Shown: positions 9,433-18,662, counted from the first letter of the stretch. The stretch is 64,000 nt of DNA from Jiella pacifica (GCF_010500815.1 NZ_JAAAMG010000005.1:216420-280419), one strand, 5' to 3'. A program made the numbers and translations. Notes: generated from the sequence alone by a model not told the origin.

Positions 9433-9545
9433 GGCCCTGAACCCGTCCACTTTTCGGGCCAGATCGCCTTCGTCTGGACCGCAGGTCCAGACAAGATCAT
9501 CGCCGCCGTCAAGCGTGGGGACACCAAGCGTCGGATTCAGTCCAC
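9433..9545 (+). pseudogene. 3' remnant of another transposase (IS630-type C-terminus)
   Basis: Directly after the OrfA fragment the frame reads FVWTAGPDKIIAAVKRG, and one frame over it continues GHQASDSVHW. Joined, this is the C-terminal signature (WTADPDKIIAAV, RGHQ, DSIH) that I associate with one group of IS630-like transposases. The frame change falls between RG and HQ. This is the scar of a second element, fused to the first. Identification rests on remembered motifs. Confidence 0.5.
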
Positions 9546-9585
9546 TGGATGTTCAGTCCCGCAATGTGGTGGCGTGGAGTTCCCG

Positions 9586-10731
9586 TCAGAAGACCTTCCC
9601 CCGCGCGGTCACCGGCCACAGCGTCTCGACGGTCTGCCCGCGCACGGCAACGAACCAGTCGTGGAGATTGCAGGTCGGGTCGCAATGGCCTGGGACGAGC
9701 TTGATCCTTTCGTTGATGTCGAGTTCGCCGCCGTCGACCGCAAGGACGCCATGTTCGTCGGACGCGCCGGTGTATCGCACGCCTGGCTTGTCGAAGACCC
9801 TCGGGAGGCCGCTGTCGACAGCCAGAGCTTTCAAGCCGGCGTCGCAGACTGCGCGTTCGCGCGTCGGAAGGCTCAGGACGGAGGTCAGGACGAAGAGCGC
9901 ATTCTCGAACCCGCCGACCCTCCCGCCGTCCTCCGCCCGGATCTTCTCATAGTCCGCATCCATGAAGACGTAGGAGCCGCATTGAAGCTCGTTGTAGACG
10001 CCGGACCGCGCCTCGAACGGGAAGCTCCCCGTTCCGGCTCCCCCGACGATGTCGCAATCGAGGCCAGCGTCCCGGATGAGGGAAACCGTCCGGGCGGTGA
10101 CGTCGGCGGCCGCCGCGATCGCGGCGGCTCTTTCGGCTGGATCGGCGATGTGCTGGGCGGGTCCGTGATAGGCCTGCAGGCCGGCAAAACGCAGAGCCTT
10201 CGCCCCCGCGATCGCCAGCGCCAGCCGCACGGCCGGCGGGCCGGGCTCGATGCCGCAGCGGCCGGCGCCGCAATCGATCTCCACCAAGGCTTCGATCGTG
10301 ACGCCGTGGCGCTGCGCTGCCTGTGACAGCGGCTCGACATTCTCAGGAGCGTCGACGCAGACGATGATGCGGGCTCGCGTGGCGAGCCGGGCCAGCCGGT
10401 CGATCTTGACCGGATCGCGAACCTCATTGGTCACCAGGATGTCGGTGATGCCGGCGCGCACCATGGCCTCGGCTTCCGAGACCTTCTGGCAGCAGATCCC
10501 GCAGGCCCCGCCCTGGCTCATCTGCAGCCTTGCGACGTCAGCCGACTTGTGGGTCTTCGCATGTGCCCGCAGGCGCATTCCGGCAGTCTCGGCAAAGCCG
10601 CGCATCCGGGCGAGATTGCGCTCCAAGGCATCAAGGTCGACGACCAGGGCCGGCGTCTGGATCTCGCCCGACGCCATACCCGGCAGAGCCGGCACGTCGT
10701 AACCGAGCTCGAGCTCTGACAGATCAGCCAT
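9586..10731 (-). CDS. PLP-dependent D-3-hydroxyaspartate aldolase / D-threonine aldolase family enzyme
   Basis: A 381-residue enzyme of the alanine-racemase-like fold (DSD1/DHAA family). It has the PLP lysine in RAHAKTHKSADV (Lys59, the position reported for D-threonine aldolases) and the phosphate-binding GGAGTGSFP. A C-terminal metal site lies in PGHCDPTCNLHDW. The His-x-Asp pattern there fits metal-dependent D-threonine/D-3-hydroxyaspartate aldolases better than D-serine dehydratases, which have His-x-Cys; that assignment is inference. It would cleave a D-beta-hydroxy amino acid to glycine and an aldehyde or glyoxylate. A second start at 10758, preceded by GAGGA, would add nine residues. 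The gene diverges from the broken ROK regulator, and insertion-sequence debris starts just beyond its 3' end. Confidence 0.8.
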   Translation of the reverse strand: MADLSELELGYDVPALPGMASGEIQTPALVVDLDALERNLARMRGFAETAGMRLRAHAKTHKSADVARLQMSQGGACGICCQKVSEAEAMVRAGITDILVTNEVRDPVKIDRLARLATRARIIVCVDAPENVEPLSQAAQRHGVTIEALVEIDCGAGRCGIEPGPPAVRLALAIAGAKALRFAGLQAYHGPAQHIADPAERAAAIAAAADVTARTVSLIRDAGLDCDIVGGAGTGSFPFEARSGVYNELQCGSYVFMDADYEKIRAEDGGRVGGFENALFVLTSVLSLPTRERAVCDAGLKALAVDSGLPRVFDKPGVRYTGASDEHGVLAVDGGELDINERIKLVPGHCDPTCNLHDWFVAVRGQTVETLWPVTARGKVF

Positions 10732-10814
10732 TTTGCCATTTTCCTTCTGCCATGACATATGCATCCTCATGCTGGAACGCGATGTCGTCGCAATTTCATA
10801 AAGCTGCATAACAA

Positions 10815-11992
10815 ATGGGTTTCAGTCATTTGTCGAGACCGGGCGAGCGTTTTTCGGCCGCCGAGCTGACGCCGAGCGCACGCGCCGTGTTTCGCAGCCT
10901 CGTGGCGAGCGGCCCCTCGACCCGGCCGCAGATCGGGGAGCAGCTGGCGCTGTCGCGGCCGACCATGTCCGCCTCGATCGGCGAACTGGAGCGGCTCGGC
11001 TATGTCGAGAAGGTCGGCGAGTCGCAGGGCAGCCCGGGCGCAAGGCGGCGCTCTACCGGGTCGGCGCCGGTGCCGGCCACGTGACGGCGGTCGATGCGGG
11101 CTCGACCCATGTGCGGCTGCGGGTGGCGACGCTCGATCACCGGCTGCTGCACAGCCGCACCTACAGGCTTCCCGCCAGCCATCGGCTGATGAACGAAGAG
11201 ATCAGCCGGGCCGTCGCCGAGGAGTTCGCGGCGGCAGCCGGCGAGACGGAGGCGACATGGGGGCCGCTGCGGGCCATCGGCATCGCCCTGCCCTCGCGGG
11301 TGGTCGTCGACGGCGCCGAGCGCGCCTCCACCCGCCAGGACGAACTCTTCACCCATTTCGCGCCGCCGGACGGCCCCGAACTGGTGCTGGAAAACAACGT
11401 CAACTGCGCCGCCGTCGCCGAGAACGTCTATGGCGTCGCGCAGGGCCGGGAAGACTTCGCCTATATCCAGATCGGCCTCAAACTCGGCATGGGGCTGATG
11501 CTGGGGGGACGACTGATTCGCGGGCGCAACGGGGCGGCCGGCGAGATCGGCCACCTCGCCTATCCCTTCGCGCCCGGCCACACCCCGGTCGCCGGCGAGG
11601 CCGAAACCTATCTCGGCACGGAAATGCTGATGCAGCGGGTGCGCCAGGCGTGGCCGACGGCGGCGGCGGCTCCAGAAGACGCCGGCGCACTGTTCCTGCG
11701 GGCTGAAAACGGCGACGCCGTCGCCCGGGATCACGTGGAGCGGCATGCCGCCGATATCGGGGCGCTGGTCGCCAGCTGCGTCGCCATCGTCGATCCGGGC
11801 CTCGTCGTTCTCGGCGGCGGCGTCGGGACCAGCCAGCTGATCCTGCCGGTTGTGCGGACGGTCGCCAACGCCCTCAGCTATCCGGTGAGCATCGAGACCA
11901 GTTCGCTCGGGCCCGATGCCACCGTGCTCGGCATCGAGAAGCTGGCGGTCGACCGCGCACTGGACGTCGTGCTGGCCCAGCCTTCGCTCTAG
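10815..11992 (+). pseudogene. ROK-family transcriptional repressor, split by a one-base frameshift
   Basis: The first part (from 10815) is a winged-helix domain, with RPQIGEQLALSRPTMSASIG as its recognition region. Its frame runs off into a stop at 11082-11084. The second part continues in another frame with the ROK sugar-kinase-like domain: TAVDAGSTHVRLRVAT, ENNVNCAAVAE, GRNGAAGEIGHLAY and VVLGGGVGTSQ. Restoring one base in the glycine codon near 11034-11037 joins the two as SPGRKAALYRVGAGAGHVTA, the normal linker of this family. So it is either a recent frameshift mutation or a sequence error. It lies upstream of the ABC sugar operon, where ROK repressors usually bind a sugar phosphate or free sugar to control uptake. 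Confidence 0.85.
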
Positions 11993-12199
11993 CGGAGCGA
12001 CGCACCGAGCCGTCCCGGCGAGCCCATGCCGCCGTGCCCCCATCCGCCCCCGCGGCTGCCGCCCCCACCTCAGATCGCAGGATATGCCGGCCTGGCGTGA
12101 TCGGCCGACGGGCGATCCACCTAAGATCGGCCGCGGATCGGCCCCAGATGGAGGAACGAACGTTCGACGGGCTTTTCAGCTTGCGCATCCAATTTTGTT

Positions 12200-12216
12200 T
12201 GTTAACATGCCTAACA
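12200..12216. promoter_or_regulatory. Possible operator of the sugar ABC operon (inverted repeat)
   Basis: TGTTA and TAACA form an inverted repeat with a 7-base spacer (TGTTAACATGCCTAACA), inside the only AT-rich stretch upstream of the binding-protein gene and 59 bases before its start. Position and symmetry fit a ROK-type operator or core promoter. Function is inferred. Confidence 0.4.
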
Positions 12217-12275
12217 TAAGTCGCGCGGATCCTGCGGCTGAGAGTCTGGTGCAAGTCAAGCAAATGGAGAGCCTC

Positions 12276-13541
12276 ATGCGCAGTTCCGCCATGCTGAAGT
12301 CAGCAACCGTCCTCTTGGCCTTCGCGGCCAGTTCCGCCCGGGCGGCCGACGAGCCGGTAACGCTCGAATACTGGGTCTATTCGGACTTCGCCCAGGGCGA
12401 CGCCCTGGCGCTGCAGCAGACGTTCATTTCCGAGTTCAAGGAAAAGCATCCGAACGTCACCATCAACATTTCCGGACGCGGCGACGACGACCTGACGGCG
12501 GGGCAGATCGCCGGCGCCGCCAGTGGCACCTTGCCCGACGTCTTCATGAACGGGCTGGCCGTCGGCGCGCAGCTCGTCGAGGTCGGGGCGCTGTCCAACC
12601 TCTACCCGCTGTGGATGGAGATGCCCGAAGAATACCGCGCCCAGTTCGACGCGGACGCGCTGAAGAGCTGCATGCCGAAGCCGGAAGAGCTTTATTGCCT
12701 GCCCTATACGGGCTTCGGCGAGATCATGTTCCGCAATCTGACGGTCCTCGAGGAAGCCGGGATCGACACCTCGCAACCGCCGAAGACCTGGGACGAATGG
12801 TACGGGCAGATGCAGGCCGTTCAGAAGGCGGGCAAATACGCCGTGCCCGACCAGACGCAGGTCTTCAATTCGGTCGCCAGCACCTATGCGATCGTCGGCG
12901 GCATCGACGGCTGGGGCATCGATTTCGCGGCAATGAAGACCAAGATCGATCCCGAGACCTATGCCAAGGTCCTGCAGCTCTTCGTCGACATGGCGCCGCT
13001 CAACAGCGGCACCAGCCGCAACGACCAGTCGACCAAGGATCTCTTCATCACCAACCAGCTGGCGTTCCACGTCGTCGGCCCGTGGGTCAATCCGACCTAC
13101 GAGCAGGCGGCGAAGGAGTCGGGCCTGAAATACGACTTCGTGCTGGTGCCCGGTATGAAGGAAGGCGAGCACGGCGGCATCAAGAGCTACGAGATCGTCG
13201 GCGTGGCGCCGGGCGACCACCAGAAGATCGCCTTCGAATTCGCCGCCTACATCACCGAGAAGAACCAGATGGCGCGCTGGGCGAAGCTCCTGTCGCGCTA
13301 CAACGCCAATGCCGAGGCCATGGCGGATCCGGACGTCGCCGCCCTGCCGCTGATCGAGAAGTCGGTGCAGGCAGTGAAATACGCCGTCGACGTCATGCCC
13401 CCCTATTTCGAGGGCGCTTATCCGAACTGCTACCGCTCGATCGTCACCGACAATGCCGCGATGGTCGCCGACGGCGATGCCTCCCCCGAAGAGGGCGCGA
13501 AGGAACTGGTCGAGGAGCTCAACGACTGCCTGGCCAACTGA
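12276..13541 (+). CDS. ABC sugar transporter, periplasmic binding protein (family 1)
   Basis: A 421-residue secreted protein. It has an N-terminal signal peptide (about 23 residues, cut after ASSARA) and a mature chain starting VTLEYWVYSDF, the usual beta strand of family 1 solute-binding proteins. GTLPDVFMNGL and KTWDEWYGQMQAVQKAG are typical of sugar binders. Two Cys pairs may form disulfides. The start at 12276 is favoured by GGAGA a few bases before it; an upstream ATG at 12264 is less well placed. It is the first gene of a six-gene unit of overlapping genes. A perfect hairpin follows its stop codon. The ligand is probably a sugar or amino sugar, judged from the downstream kinase and SIS protein. 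Confidence 0.9.
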   Translation: MRSSAMLKSATVLLAFAASSARAADEPVTLEYWVYSDFAQGDALALQQTFISEFKEKHPNVTINISGRGDDDLTAGQIAGAASGTLPDVFMNGLAVGAQLVEVGALSNLYPLWMEMPEEYRAQFDADALKSCMPKPEELYCLPYTGFGEIMFRNLTVLEEAGIDTSQPPKTWDEWYGQMQAVQKAGKYAVPDQTQVFNSVASTYAIVGGIDGWGIDFAAMKTKIDPETYAKVLQLFVDMAPLNSGTSRNDQSTKDLFITNQLAFHVVGPWVNPTYEQAAKESGLKYDFVLVPGMKEGEHGGIKSYEIVGVAPGDHQKIAFEFAAYITEKNQMARWAKLLSRYNANAEAMADPDVAALPLIEKSVQAVKYAVDVMPPYFEGAYPNCYRSIVTDNAAMVADGDASPEEGAKELVEELNDCLAN

Positions 13542-13553
13542 GCGATGAAAGCG

Positions 13554-13577
13554 CGTCCGGCCCTGCGGCCGGACGCC
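13554..13577 (+). terminator. GC hairpin after binding-protein gene (attenuator or mRNA-stabilising)
   Basis: Perfect 10-bp stem GCGTCCGGCC/GGCCGGACGC with tetraloop CTGC, 12 bases after the stop codon and 11 before the next start. There is no T tract, so it is more likely a 3' mRNA stabiliser that lets the binding protein be made in excess over the permeases than a full terminator. Confidence 0.6.
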
Positions 13578-13588
13578 TGCCCGGGGCA

Positions 13589-14479
13589 ATGACCATGAAT
13601 TTGAGACATCTGCCACATTATCTGATGGTGCTGCCCTTCGTGGCGCTGTTCGCGGCCTTCTTTCTCTATCCGATCGTCAGCGGCTTCTATTACAGCTTCC
13701 ACGACTGGAACGCCGTAACCGAGCCGCACTTCGTCGGGCTTGCCAATTACGAGCGGATCGTCGGCTCGCGGGATTTCTCGCGGGCGATGTGGAACCTCGT
13801 CACCTACGTCGTCATCACCGTACCGCTCGGCATCGCGGTGGCCTTCGGCCTGGCGCTTCTCGTCGACAGCTTCAGCGGCTTCTGGTCGAACCTTTTCCGC
13901 AGCGTTTTCTTCCTGCCCGTCGTCCTGCCCGCCTTCCTGGCGGCGACGATCTGGCGGTGGATGTATGCGCCGAATTTCGGCCTGGTGAACATGGTGCTCG
14001 GCTGGTTCGGCTATCCGTCCGTCAACTTCCTCAACGACACCGACACGATGCTCTTCTCGCTGATCGCGGTCGACATCTGGGTGTCTGCAGGCTTCAACAT
14101 GGTCATCCTCCTCGCCGGGCTGAAGAACATTCCGGTCGATCTCTACGAGGCGGCGCGGCTCGACGGCGCCAGCCGGCTGCAGCAGGTGCGCCACGTCACC
14201 ATTCCGATGCTGGCGCCGGTGCTGTTCTTCGTCATGACCTACGGTCTGATCTCGGCCCTTCAGGTCTTCGACGTGCCGTGGCTTTTGACCGGCTCGTCCT
14301 TCACCAACTACGGCGGCCGGCAGAACGCGCTGCTCTTTCCCGTCATGGACATGATGGGCCGCGCCTTCGGGTCGGTCCGCTTCGGCCAGGCCTCGGCCTA
14401 CGGCTTCATCCTCACCGCACTGATCATCGTCGTCACCGCCGGGATGTTCGGCCTTCGAGCCATGAGGAGCAAGCCATGA
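13589..14479 (+). CDS. ABC sugar transporter permease (MalF-type)
   Basis: A 296-residue inner-membrane protein with six predicted helices, beginning LPHYLMVLPFVALFAAFFLY. The cytoplasmic EAA loop is EAARLDGASRLQQVRHVTIP, the docking site for the ATPase. Topology and length are those of the MalF/UgpA class without the extra N-terminal helices. The next gene starts inside its stop codon (ATGA), so the two permeases are translationally coupled and should form the transmembrane heterodimer. A second in-frame ATG at 13595 is an equally possible start. Confidence 0.92.
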   Translation: MTMNLRHLPHYLMVLPFVALFAAFFLYPIVSGFYYSFHDWNAVTEPHFVGLANYERIVGSRDFSRAMWNLVTYVVITVPLGIAVAFGLALLVDSFSGFWSNLFRSVFFLPVVLPAFLAATIWRWMYAPNFGLVNMVLGWFGYPSVNFLNDTDTMLFSLIAVDIWVSAGFNMVILLAGLKNIPVDLYEAARLDGASRLQQVRHVTIPMLAPVLFFVMTYGLISALQVFDVPWLLTGSSFTNYGGRQNALLFPVMDMMGRAFGSVRFGQASAYGFILTALIIVVTAGMFGLRAMRSKP

Positions 14480-15351
14480 CCCTCGCGATCGAGGCGACCG
14501 GGAGCCGGCGGAGCCGGTGGTCCTCCATCACGGCTTGGGACTTGTGCCGCTGGGCGATGGCGATCTGCGTGACCATCGTCGTGGTCTTCCCGATCTGGTG
14601 GATGGTCAACGTCGTCTTCACCGAGCCCGGGACGCCGGTTTCGATCAACCCGCGGCTCTATCCGACCTCGTTTGCGGCCGGCTGGGACAAGGTCGCGATG
14701 ATCATGCGGGAGACCGGTTATCTCCACGCCTATTACATGTCGATGGCCTATGCGCTCCTGACCATCGCCGGCGTGCTGCTTCTCGGCTCGATGGCGGCCT
14801 TCGAATTCGCCCTGTTCGAATTCCCCGGAAAGCGTCCCCTCTTCGGCCTGATCATGCTGTCTTTGATGGTGCCGACGGCCGTCACCATCATCCCGACCTA
14901 TCTGCTGACGGCCGAACTCGGCTGGATCAACACGATGCAGGGCCTCGTCGCGCCCGGCCTCGCCTCGGCCTTCGGCCTGTTCCTTTTGGTCGAATTCATG
15001 AAGGGCCTGCCGAAGGAGATGATCGAGGCGGCGCGGCTCGACGGGGCGCGGCACTTCCAGATCTACTGGCACGTCGTCCTGCCGCTGACCCGCAACGCCA
15101 TGGTCACGCTGGCGATCCTCACCTTCATGAAGACCTGGGGCAATTTCATCTGGCCGCTCATCGTTCTGTCGAACGCCGAGAAATACACGGTCAGCCAGGT
15201 CGTCGGGCTTTTCAACGCACCCTTCTCCCACCAGACGGTGGACGTGGTGATGACCGCCAATCTTCTGGCGGCCATCCCGCCGCTCCTCTTCTTCCTCATC
15301 TTCCAGCGCAAGATCGTCGAGGGCATCGCGATGTCCGGATCGAAGGGCTGA
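14476..15351 (+). CDS. ABC sugar transporter permease (MalG-type)
   Basis: A 291-residue inner-membrane protein with six predicted helices; the first is at about residues 25-47. The EAA loop is EAARLDGARHFQIYWHVVLP. It ends in the MalG-like pattern FFLIFQRKIVEGIAMSGSKG, which in MalG reaches into the ATPase dimer. It overlaps the first permease by four bases and is followed after 18 bases by the ATPase gene. Confidence 0.92.
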   Translation: MTLAIEATGSRRSRWSSITAWDLCRWAMAICVTIVVVFPIWWMVNVVFTEPGTPVSINPRLYPTSFAAGWDKVAMIMRETGYLHAYYMSMAYALLTIAGVLLLGSMAAFEFALFEFPGKRPLFGLIMLSLMVPTAVTIIPTYLLTAELGWINTMQGLVAPGLASAFGLFLLVEFMKGLPKEMIEAARLDGARHFQIYWHVVLPLTRNAMVTLAILTFMKTWGNFIWPLIVLSNAEKYTVSQVVGLFNAPFSHQTVDVVMTANLLAAIPPLLFFLIFQRKIVEGIAMSGSKG

Positions 15352-15369
15352 GGATCTACCGAGGCTCAG

Positions 15370-16476
15370 ATGGCACAACTCGATCTCACCGGCGTCGCCA
15401 AGAAATTCGGCGTCGTCGACGTCCTGCGCGACATCAATCTCAACATCCGGTCCGGCGAGTTCGTCGTCTTCGTCGGCCCGTCCGGCTGCGGCAAGTCGAC
15501 CCTGCTGCGCATCATTTCCGGTCTCGAAGAGGTCACCGCCGGGGATCTCCATCTCGACGGCGAGCGTCTCAACGACGTCGATCCGGCCCGCCGGGGCACA
15601 GCGATGGTGTTCCAGTCCTACGCCCTCTACCCGCACATGACGGCCGCCGAGAACATGGGCTTCAGCCTGAGGATGGCGGGGGCGAAGAAGGCGGAGATCC
15701 GCGAGAAGGTGGCAAAGGCCGCGGCCATCCTGCAGCTCGAGAAGCATATGGATCGCAGGCCCGGCCAGTTGTCCGGTGGCCAGAAGCAGCGCGTCGCCAT
15801 CGGCCGGGCGATCGTCAGGGAGCCCAAGGTCTTCCTGTTCGACGAGCCGCTGTCGAATCTCGACGCCGAACTCCGCGTGCAGATGCGCGCCGAGCTGATC
15901 GATCTGCATCGGCGGCTCAAAGCGACGATGATCTACGTCACCCACGATCAGGTCGAGGCGATGACCCTGGCCGACCGGATGGTGGTTCTCAATGGCGGCG
16001 TCATCCAGCAGTGCGGACGCCCGCTCGACCTCTACGACGACCCGGACAACCGCTTCGTCGCCGGCTTCATCGGATCACCGAAGATGAATTTCTTGTCGGC
16101 GACGGTGAAGGAGGTGCGCCCCGACGCGATCGTCCTCGATCGCATCGGCGGATCGTCCACATCCCTCGTCATGCCGTTTGAAGGCTTCGACGCCGCCGAA
16201 GGGCCCATCGAGATCGGTGTGCGGCCGGAGCACGTCCGGCTCGCCCCTTCCGATGAAAGGCGCGACGGCGATGTCGAGGTCGACGTGACGCTCGTCGAGG
16301 AACTCGGCGACGTGACTTACGTGCATGCGACGATGCCGGCCGGCGAGCGGATCATCGCGCGCAGCGACAATGCCCGCCATCGCGCCGAAACGGCGAACCG
16401 GATCCGGCTCGACCCATCCCGCTTCCTGCTGTTCGGCGCCGCCGGCCAGCGCATCCGCCCAGCCGGTGCCGCATGA
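15370..16476 (+). CDS. ABC sugar transporter ATPase (MalK/UgpC type)
   Basis: A 368-residue ATPase. Walker A is GPSGCGKST, the Q-loop is in VFQSYALYPHM, the signature is LSGGQKQRVAIGRAI, Walker B is VFLFDEPLSNLD, and the switch His is in YVTHDQVEAM. A C-terminal TOBE/MalK-type regulatory domain follows from about residue 240. It powers the importer encoded by the three genes before it. Its stop overlaps the kinase start (ATGA), so uptake and phosphorylation are coupled in expression. Confidence 0.95.
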   Translation: MAQLDLTGVAKKFGVVDVLRDINLNIRSGEFVVFVGPSGCGKSTLLRIISGLEEVTAGDLHLDGERLNDVDPARRGTAMVFQSYALYPHMTAAENMGFSLRMAGAKKAEIREKVAKAAAILQLEKHMDRRPGQLSGGQKQRVAIGRAIVREPKVFLFDEPLSNLDAELRVQMRAELIDLHRRLKATMIYVTHDQVEAMTLADRMVVLNGGVIQQCGRPLDLYDDPDNRFVAGFIGSPKMNFLSATVKEVRPDAIVLDRIGGSSTSLVMPFEGFDAAEGPIEIGVRPEHVRLAPSDERRDGDVEVDVTLVEELGDVTYVHATMPAGERIIARSDNARHRAETANRIRLDPSRFLLFGAAGQRIRPAGAA

Positions 16477-17459
16477 CGAGCGGGCAAGACGCAGACCGCG
16501 CAGGATCGACGGCAACGGTCGTCGGGATCGACATCGGCGGGACGAAGACGCATTTGCGGCTGCGCGGACCGGACCTGGCGAGGGATGAGGTCGTCCCGAC
16601 CGCCAACTGGCGGCTGCGGGAATGGCATGCGGACGCCGCCGAGCTGTTGCGACTGGTCCACGACCTGTCAGAGGGAACTGCCATCGCGGCGATGGCCGTC
16701 GGGGCGCATGGCTGCGACGACGCGGCGGAGTGCGAAGCCTTCGAGGCGGCGTTTGCCCGAATAAGCCCGTTCCCGGTGCGTGTCGTCAACGACGCCGAAC
16801 TGATGCCGGCAGCTCTCGGTCATCCGGGCGAGATCGGCCTCGTCGCCGGGACGGGCTCGATCGCCGTCTGCCGCACACCAACGGGCGAGATGCTGGTCGC
16901 CGGCGGATGGGGCTGGATCATCGGCGACGAGGGCAGCGCCGCCAGTCTCGTCCGCGAGGCGGCAAGGGCCGTCGCCCGCCATCTGGACGAAGGCGGCAGA
17001 CGGGACGAGCCGCTGGTGGCCGCGGTCTTCGAGGCTCTCAAAATTCCCTCCCCCGCCCGGATCGGAAGCCGCCTCGGTCAGATCGGCGGCCCCGTCGCCG
17101 CCGGCTCCTTCGCTCCCATCGTGTTTGCCGCCGAAGCGGCGGGATCGAGGCTCGCCGCGCGGGTAGTCAGTGAAGGTGGGCGTTCGCTCGCCGAACTCGT
17201 CGCACGGCTCGATCGCCGCGGCGCCGGCGCCCGAAGGGTCGTTGCCGGCGGCAGCGTGATTTCTTCGCAGCCAAGCCTCTGGCGCGCCTTCTGCGCGGGC
17301 CTCGAAGAAAGCTGCGACAGCCGGATCGAACCCATCCTCTTCACCGGCGCGCCCGTCGAGGGAGCCCACCGCCTCGCCGCGCAACTCGCCCGCAGCGAGC
17401 CGGGCGCGCTCTTCGTGCGGCCGCACACATCCACCATGACAGCAAAGGCATCTTCATGA
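16473..17459 (+). CDS. BadF/BadG-type sugar kinase (N-acetylglucosamine kinase-like)
   Basis: A 328-residue kinase of the ASKHA fold with phosphate 1 motif VVGIDIGGTKTHLRL, a phosphate 2 region GLVAGTGSIAVCRT, and the adenosine motif around RRVVAGGSVISS. Proteins of this type in ABC sugar operons phosphorylate N-acetylglucosamine or glucosamine. It should act on the sugar just imported, using ATP in the cytoplasm. Overlaps of four bases on both sides place it firmly in the operon. The exact sugar is inferred from the partner SIS protein. Confidence 0.8.
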   Translation: MTSGQDADRAGSTATVVGIDIGGTKTHLRLRGPDLARDEVVPTANWRLREWHADAAELLRLVHDLSEGTAIAAMAVGAHGCDDAAECEAFEAAFARISPFPVRVVNDAELMPAALGHPGEIGLVAGTGSIAVCRTPTGEMLVAGGWGWIIGDEGSAASLVREAARAVARHLDEGGRRDEPLVAAVFEALKIPSPARIGSRLGQIGGPVAAGSFAPIVFAAEAAGSRLAARVVSEGGRSLAELVARLDRRGAGARRVVAGGSVISSQPSLWRAFCAGLEESCDSRIEPILFTGAPVEGAHRLAAQLARSEPGALFVRPHTSTMTAKASS

Positions 17460-18457
17460 GCTATCGATCGACAGTCGCCCGCCAGACGGAATCCCTGGCC
17501 GACAGCCTCGCCGCGGCACGGGCCGAACTCGCAGGCATGGATCTCTCCGGCTTCGGCGCGGGCCTGACGGCGGTGACCGGCATCGGGGCGAGCTTCGCTG
17601 CGGCGGTGGTCGCCGCGAGCGAGATGCAGCGGCGGGGCAGACGGGCGGTGGCGATCCGCGCGGTCGACATGGCCGAAGGTTACGATCTCGCCGATTCCAT
17701 CATCGCCCTGTCGCATCGCGGCCGCAGCGTCGAGACGGTCGAGGCGCTTCGCAAGCTGCCGGGCGCCGAAAGCCTGGCGATCACCAACAGCGCGGAAAGC
17801 CCACTGGCAAAGGCGGCCAACCATCACGTGACGCAGGCCAACGGCGCCGATGCGACGCCGTCGAGCACCGGCTACACCGCGACGCTGCTCGTCGCCGGCC
17901 TCGTTCTCGACGCGATCACCGGCGGCAAAGGCACCGACTGGGACGCCCTGCCCGGACAGTCCGCGGCGATCCTCGAGGCCGCCGATGCCAAGATGGACCG
18001 GCTCGGGCGATTGTTCGCCGATCGGCGCGCCATCGACTGCGTCGGCGCCGGCGCGGCGCTCGGAACCGCCGACGAAGCCTCGCTGCTCATCCGCGAGGCC
18101 TCACGCATCCCGGCCGCCGCCTACGACACCCGCCATTATCTGCACGGGCCGATGGAATCGATGGATGAGACGACGGGAGTCGTGATCTTCGGCAGCGGCC
18201 GCGAGGTCGAACTCGCCCGCCAGCTCGACGCCATCGGCTGCCCGGCGCTGCTGGTCACCTCGAAGAGCGGGATTGCCGACGGCAGGACGCTGACCGTCCT
18301 CGAGGTCCCACACGCTGAGGATCGCATCTTGCAGGCGATCTTCGACATCTTCGCACCGCAGCTCCTCGCGGCCACCCTGTCGGACGCCGCGGGACTGACG
18401 GACACGAAGTTCCGCTACAAGCAGAGCGACACGAAGATCCTCGATCCCGCGGCCTGA
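17456..18457 (+). CDS. SIS-domain protein, probable amino-sugar-phosphate isomerase/deaminase
   Basis: A 333-residue protein with two SIS domains. The first runs from GFGAGLTAVTGIGASFAAAV to SIIALSHRGRSVETVEAL. The second runs from DCVGAGAALGTADEASLLIREA through HYLHGPMESMDETTGVVIFG. The layout is that of the GlmS isomerase half (GlmD/AgaS-like), with the HGP-E motif that contacts the sugar phosphate. It lacks the glutaminase domain of GlmS, so it most likely deaminates or isomerises the phosphate made by the preceding kinase, feeding fructose-6-phosphate. Last gene of the operon; a long hairpin follows. Confidence 0.8.
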   Translation: MSYRSTVARQTESLADSLAAARAELAGMDLSGFGAGLTAVTGIGASFAAAVVAASEMQRRGRRAVAIRAVDMAEGYDLADSIIALSHRGRSVETVEALRKLPGAESLAITNSAESPLAKAANHHVTQANGADATPSSTGYTATLLVAGLVLDAITGGKGTDWDALPGQSAAILEAADAKMDRLGRLFADRRAIDCVGAGAALGTADEASLLIREASRIPAAAYDTRHYLHGPMESMDETTGVVIFGSGREVELARQLDAIGCPALLVTSKSGIADGRTLTVLEVPHAEDRILQAIFDIFAPQLLAATLSDAAGLTDTKFRYKQSDTKILDPAA

Positions 18458-18583
18458 TCGACCAGCCATCGTCCGGCCGCAGAAGATGACCGTCTCGGCC
18501 GACCGCTGAACAGCCGGCCACGACGAAGCGGCGATGCGCTCCCGATCGTCCGATGGCCAGGCGGGACCTGGAACGCACAATCC

Positions 18584-18618
18584 GCCGGCATCTCGCTGCG
18601 CTCAAGCGAGATGCCGGC
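18584..18618. terminator. Long hairpin ending the sugar operon
   Basis: Perfect 14-bp inverted repeat GCCGGCATCTCGCT/AGCGAGATGCCGGC with a 7-base loop. It lies 126 bases after the SIS gene and just before the convergent SMP-30 remnant, so it can serve both strands. No T tract follows. Confidence 0.6.
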
Positions 18619-18662
18619 ACGGTGAGATACCCCGTCGGATCACCTGTGGCAGAACCGCGGGC

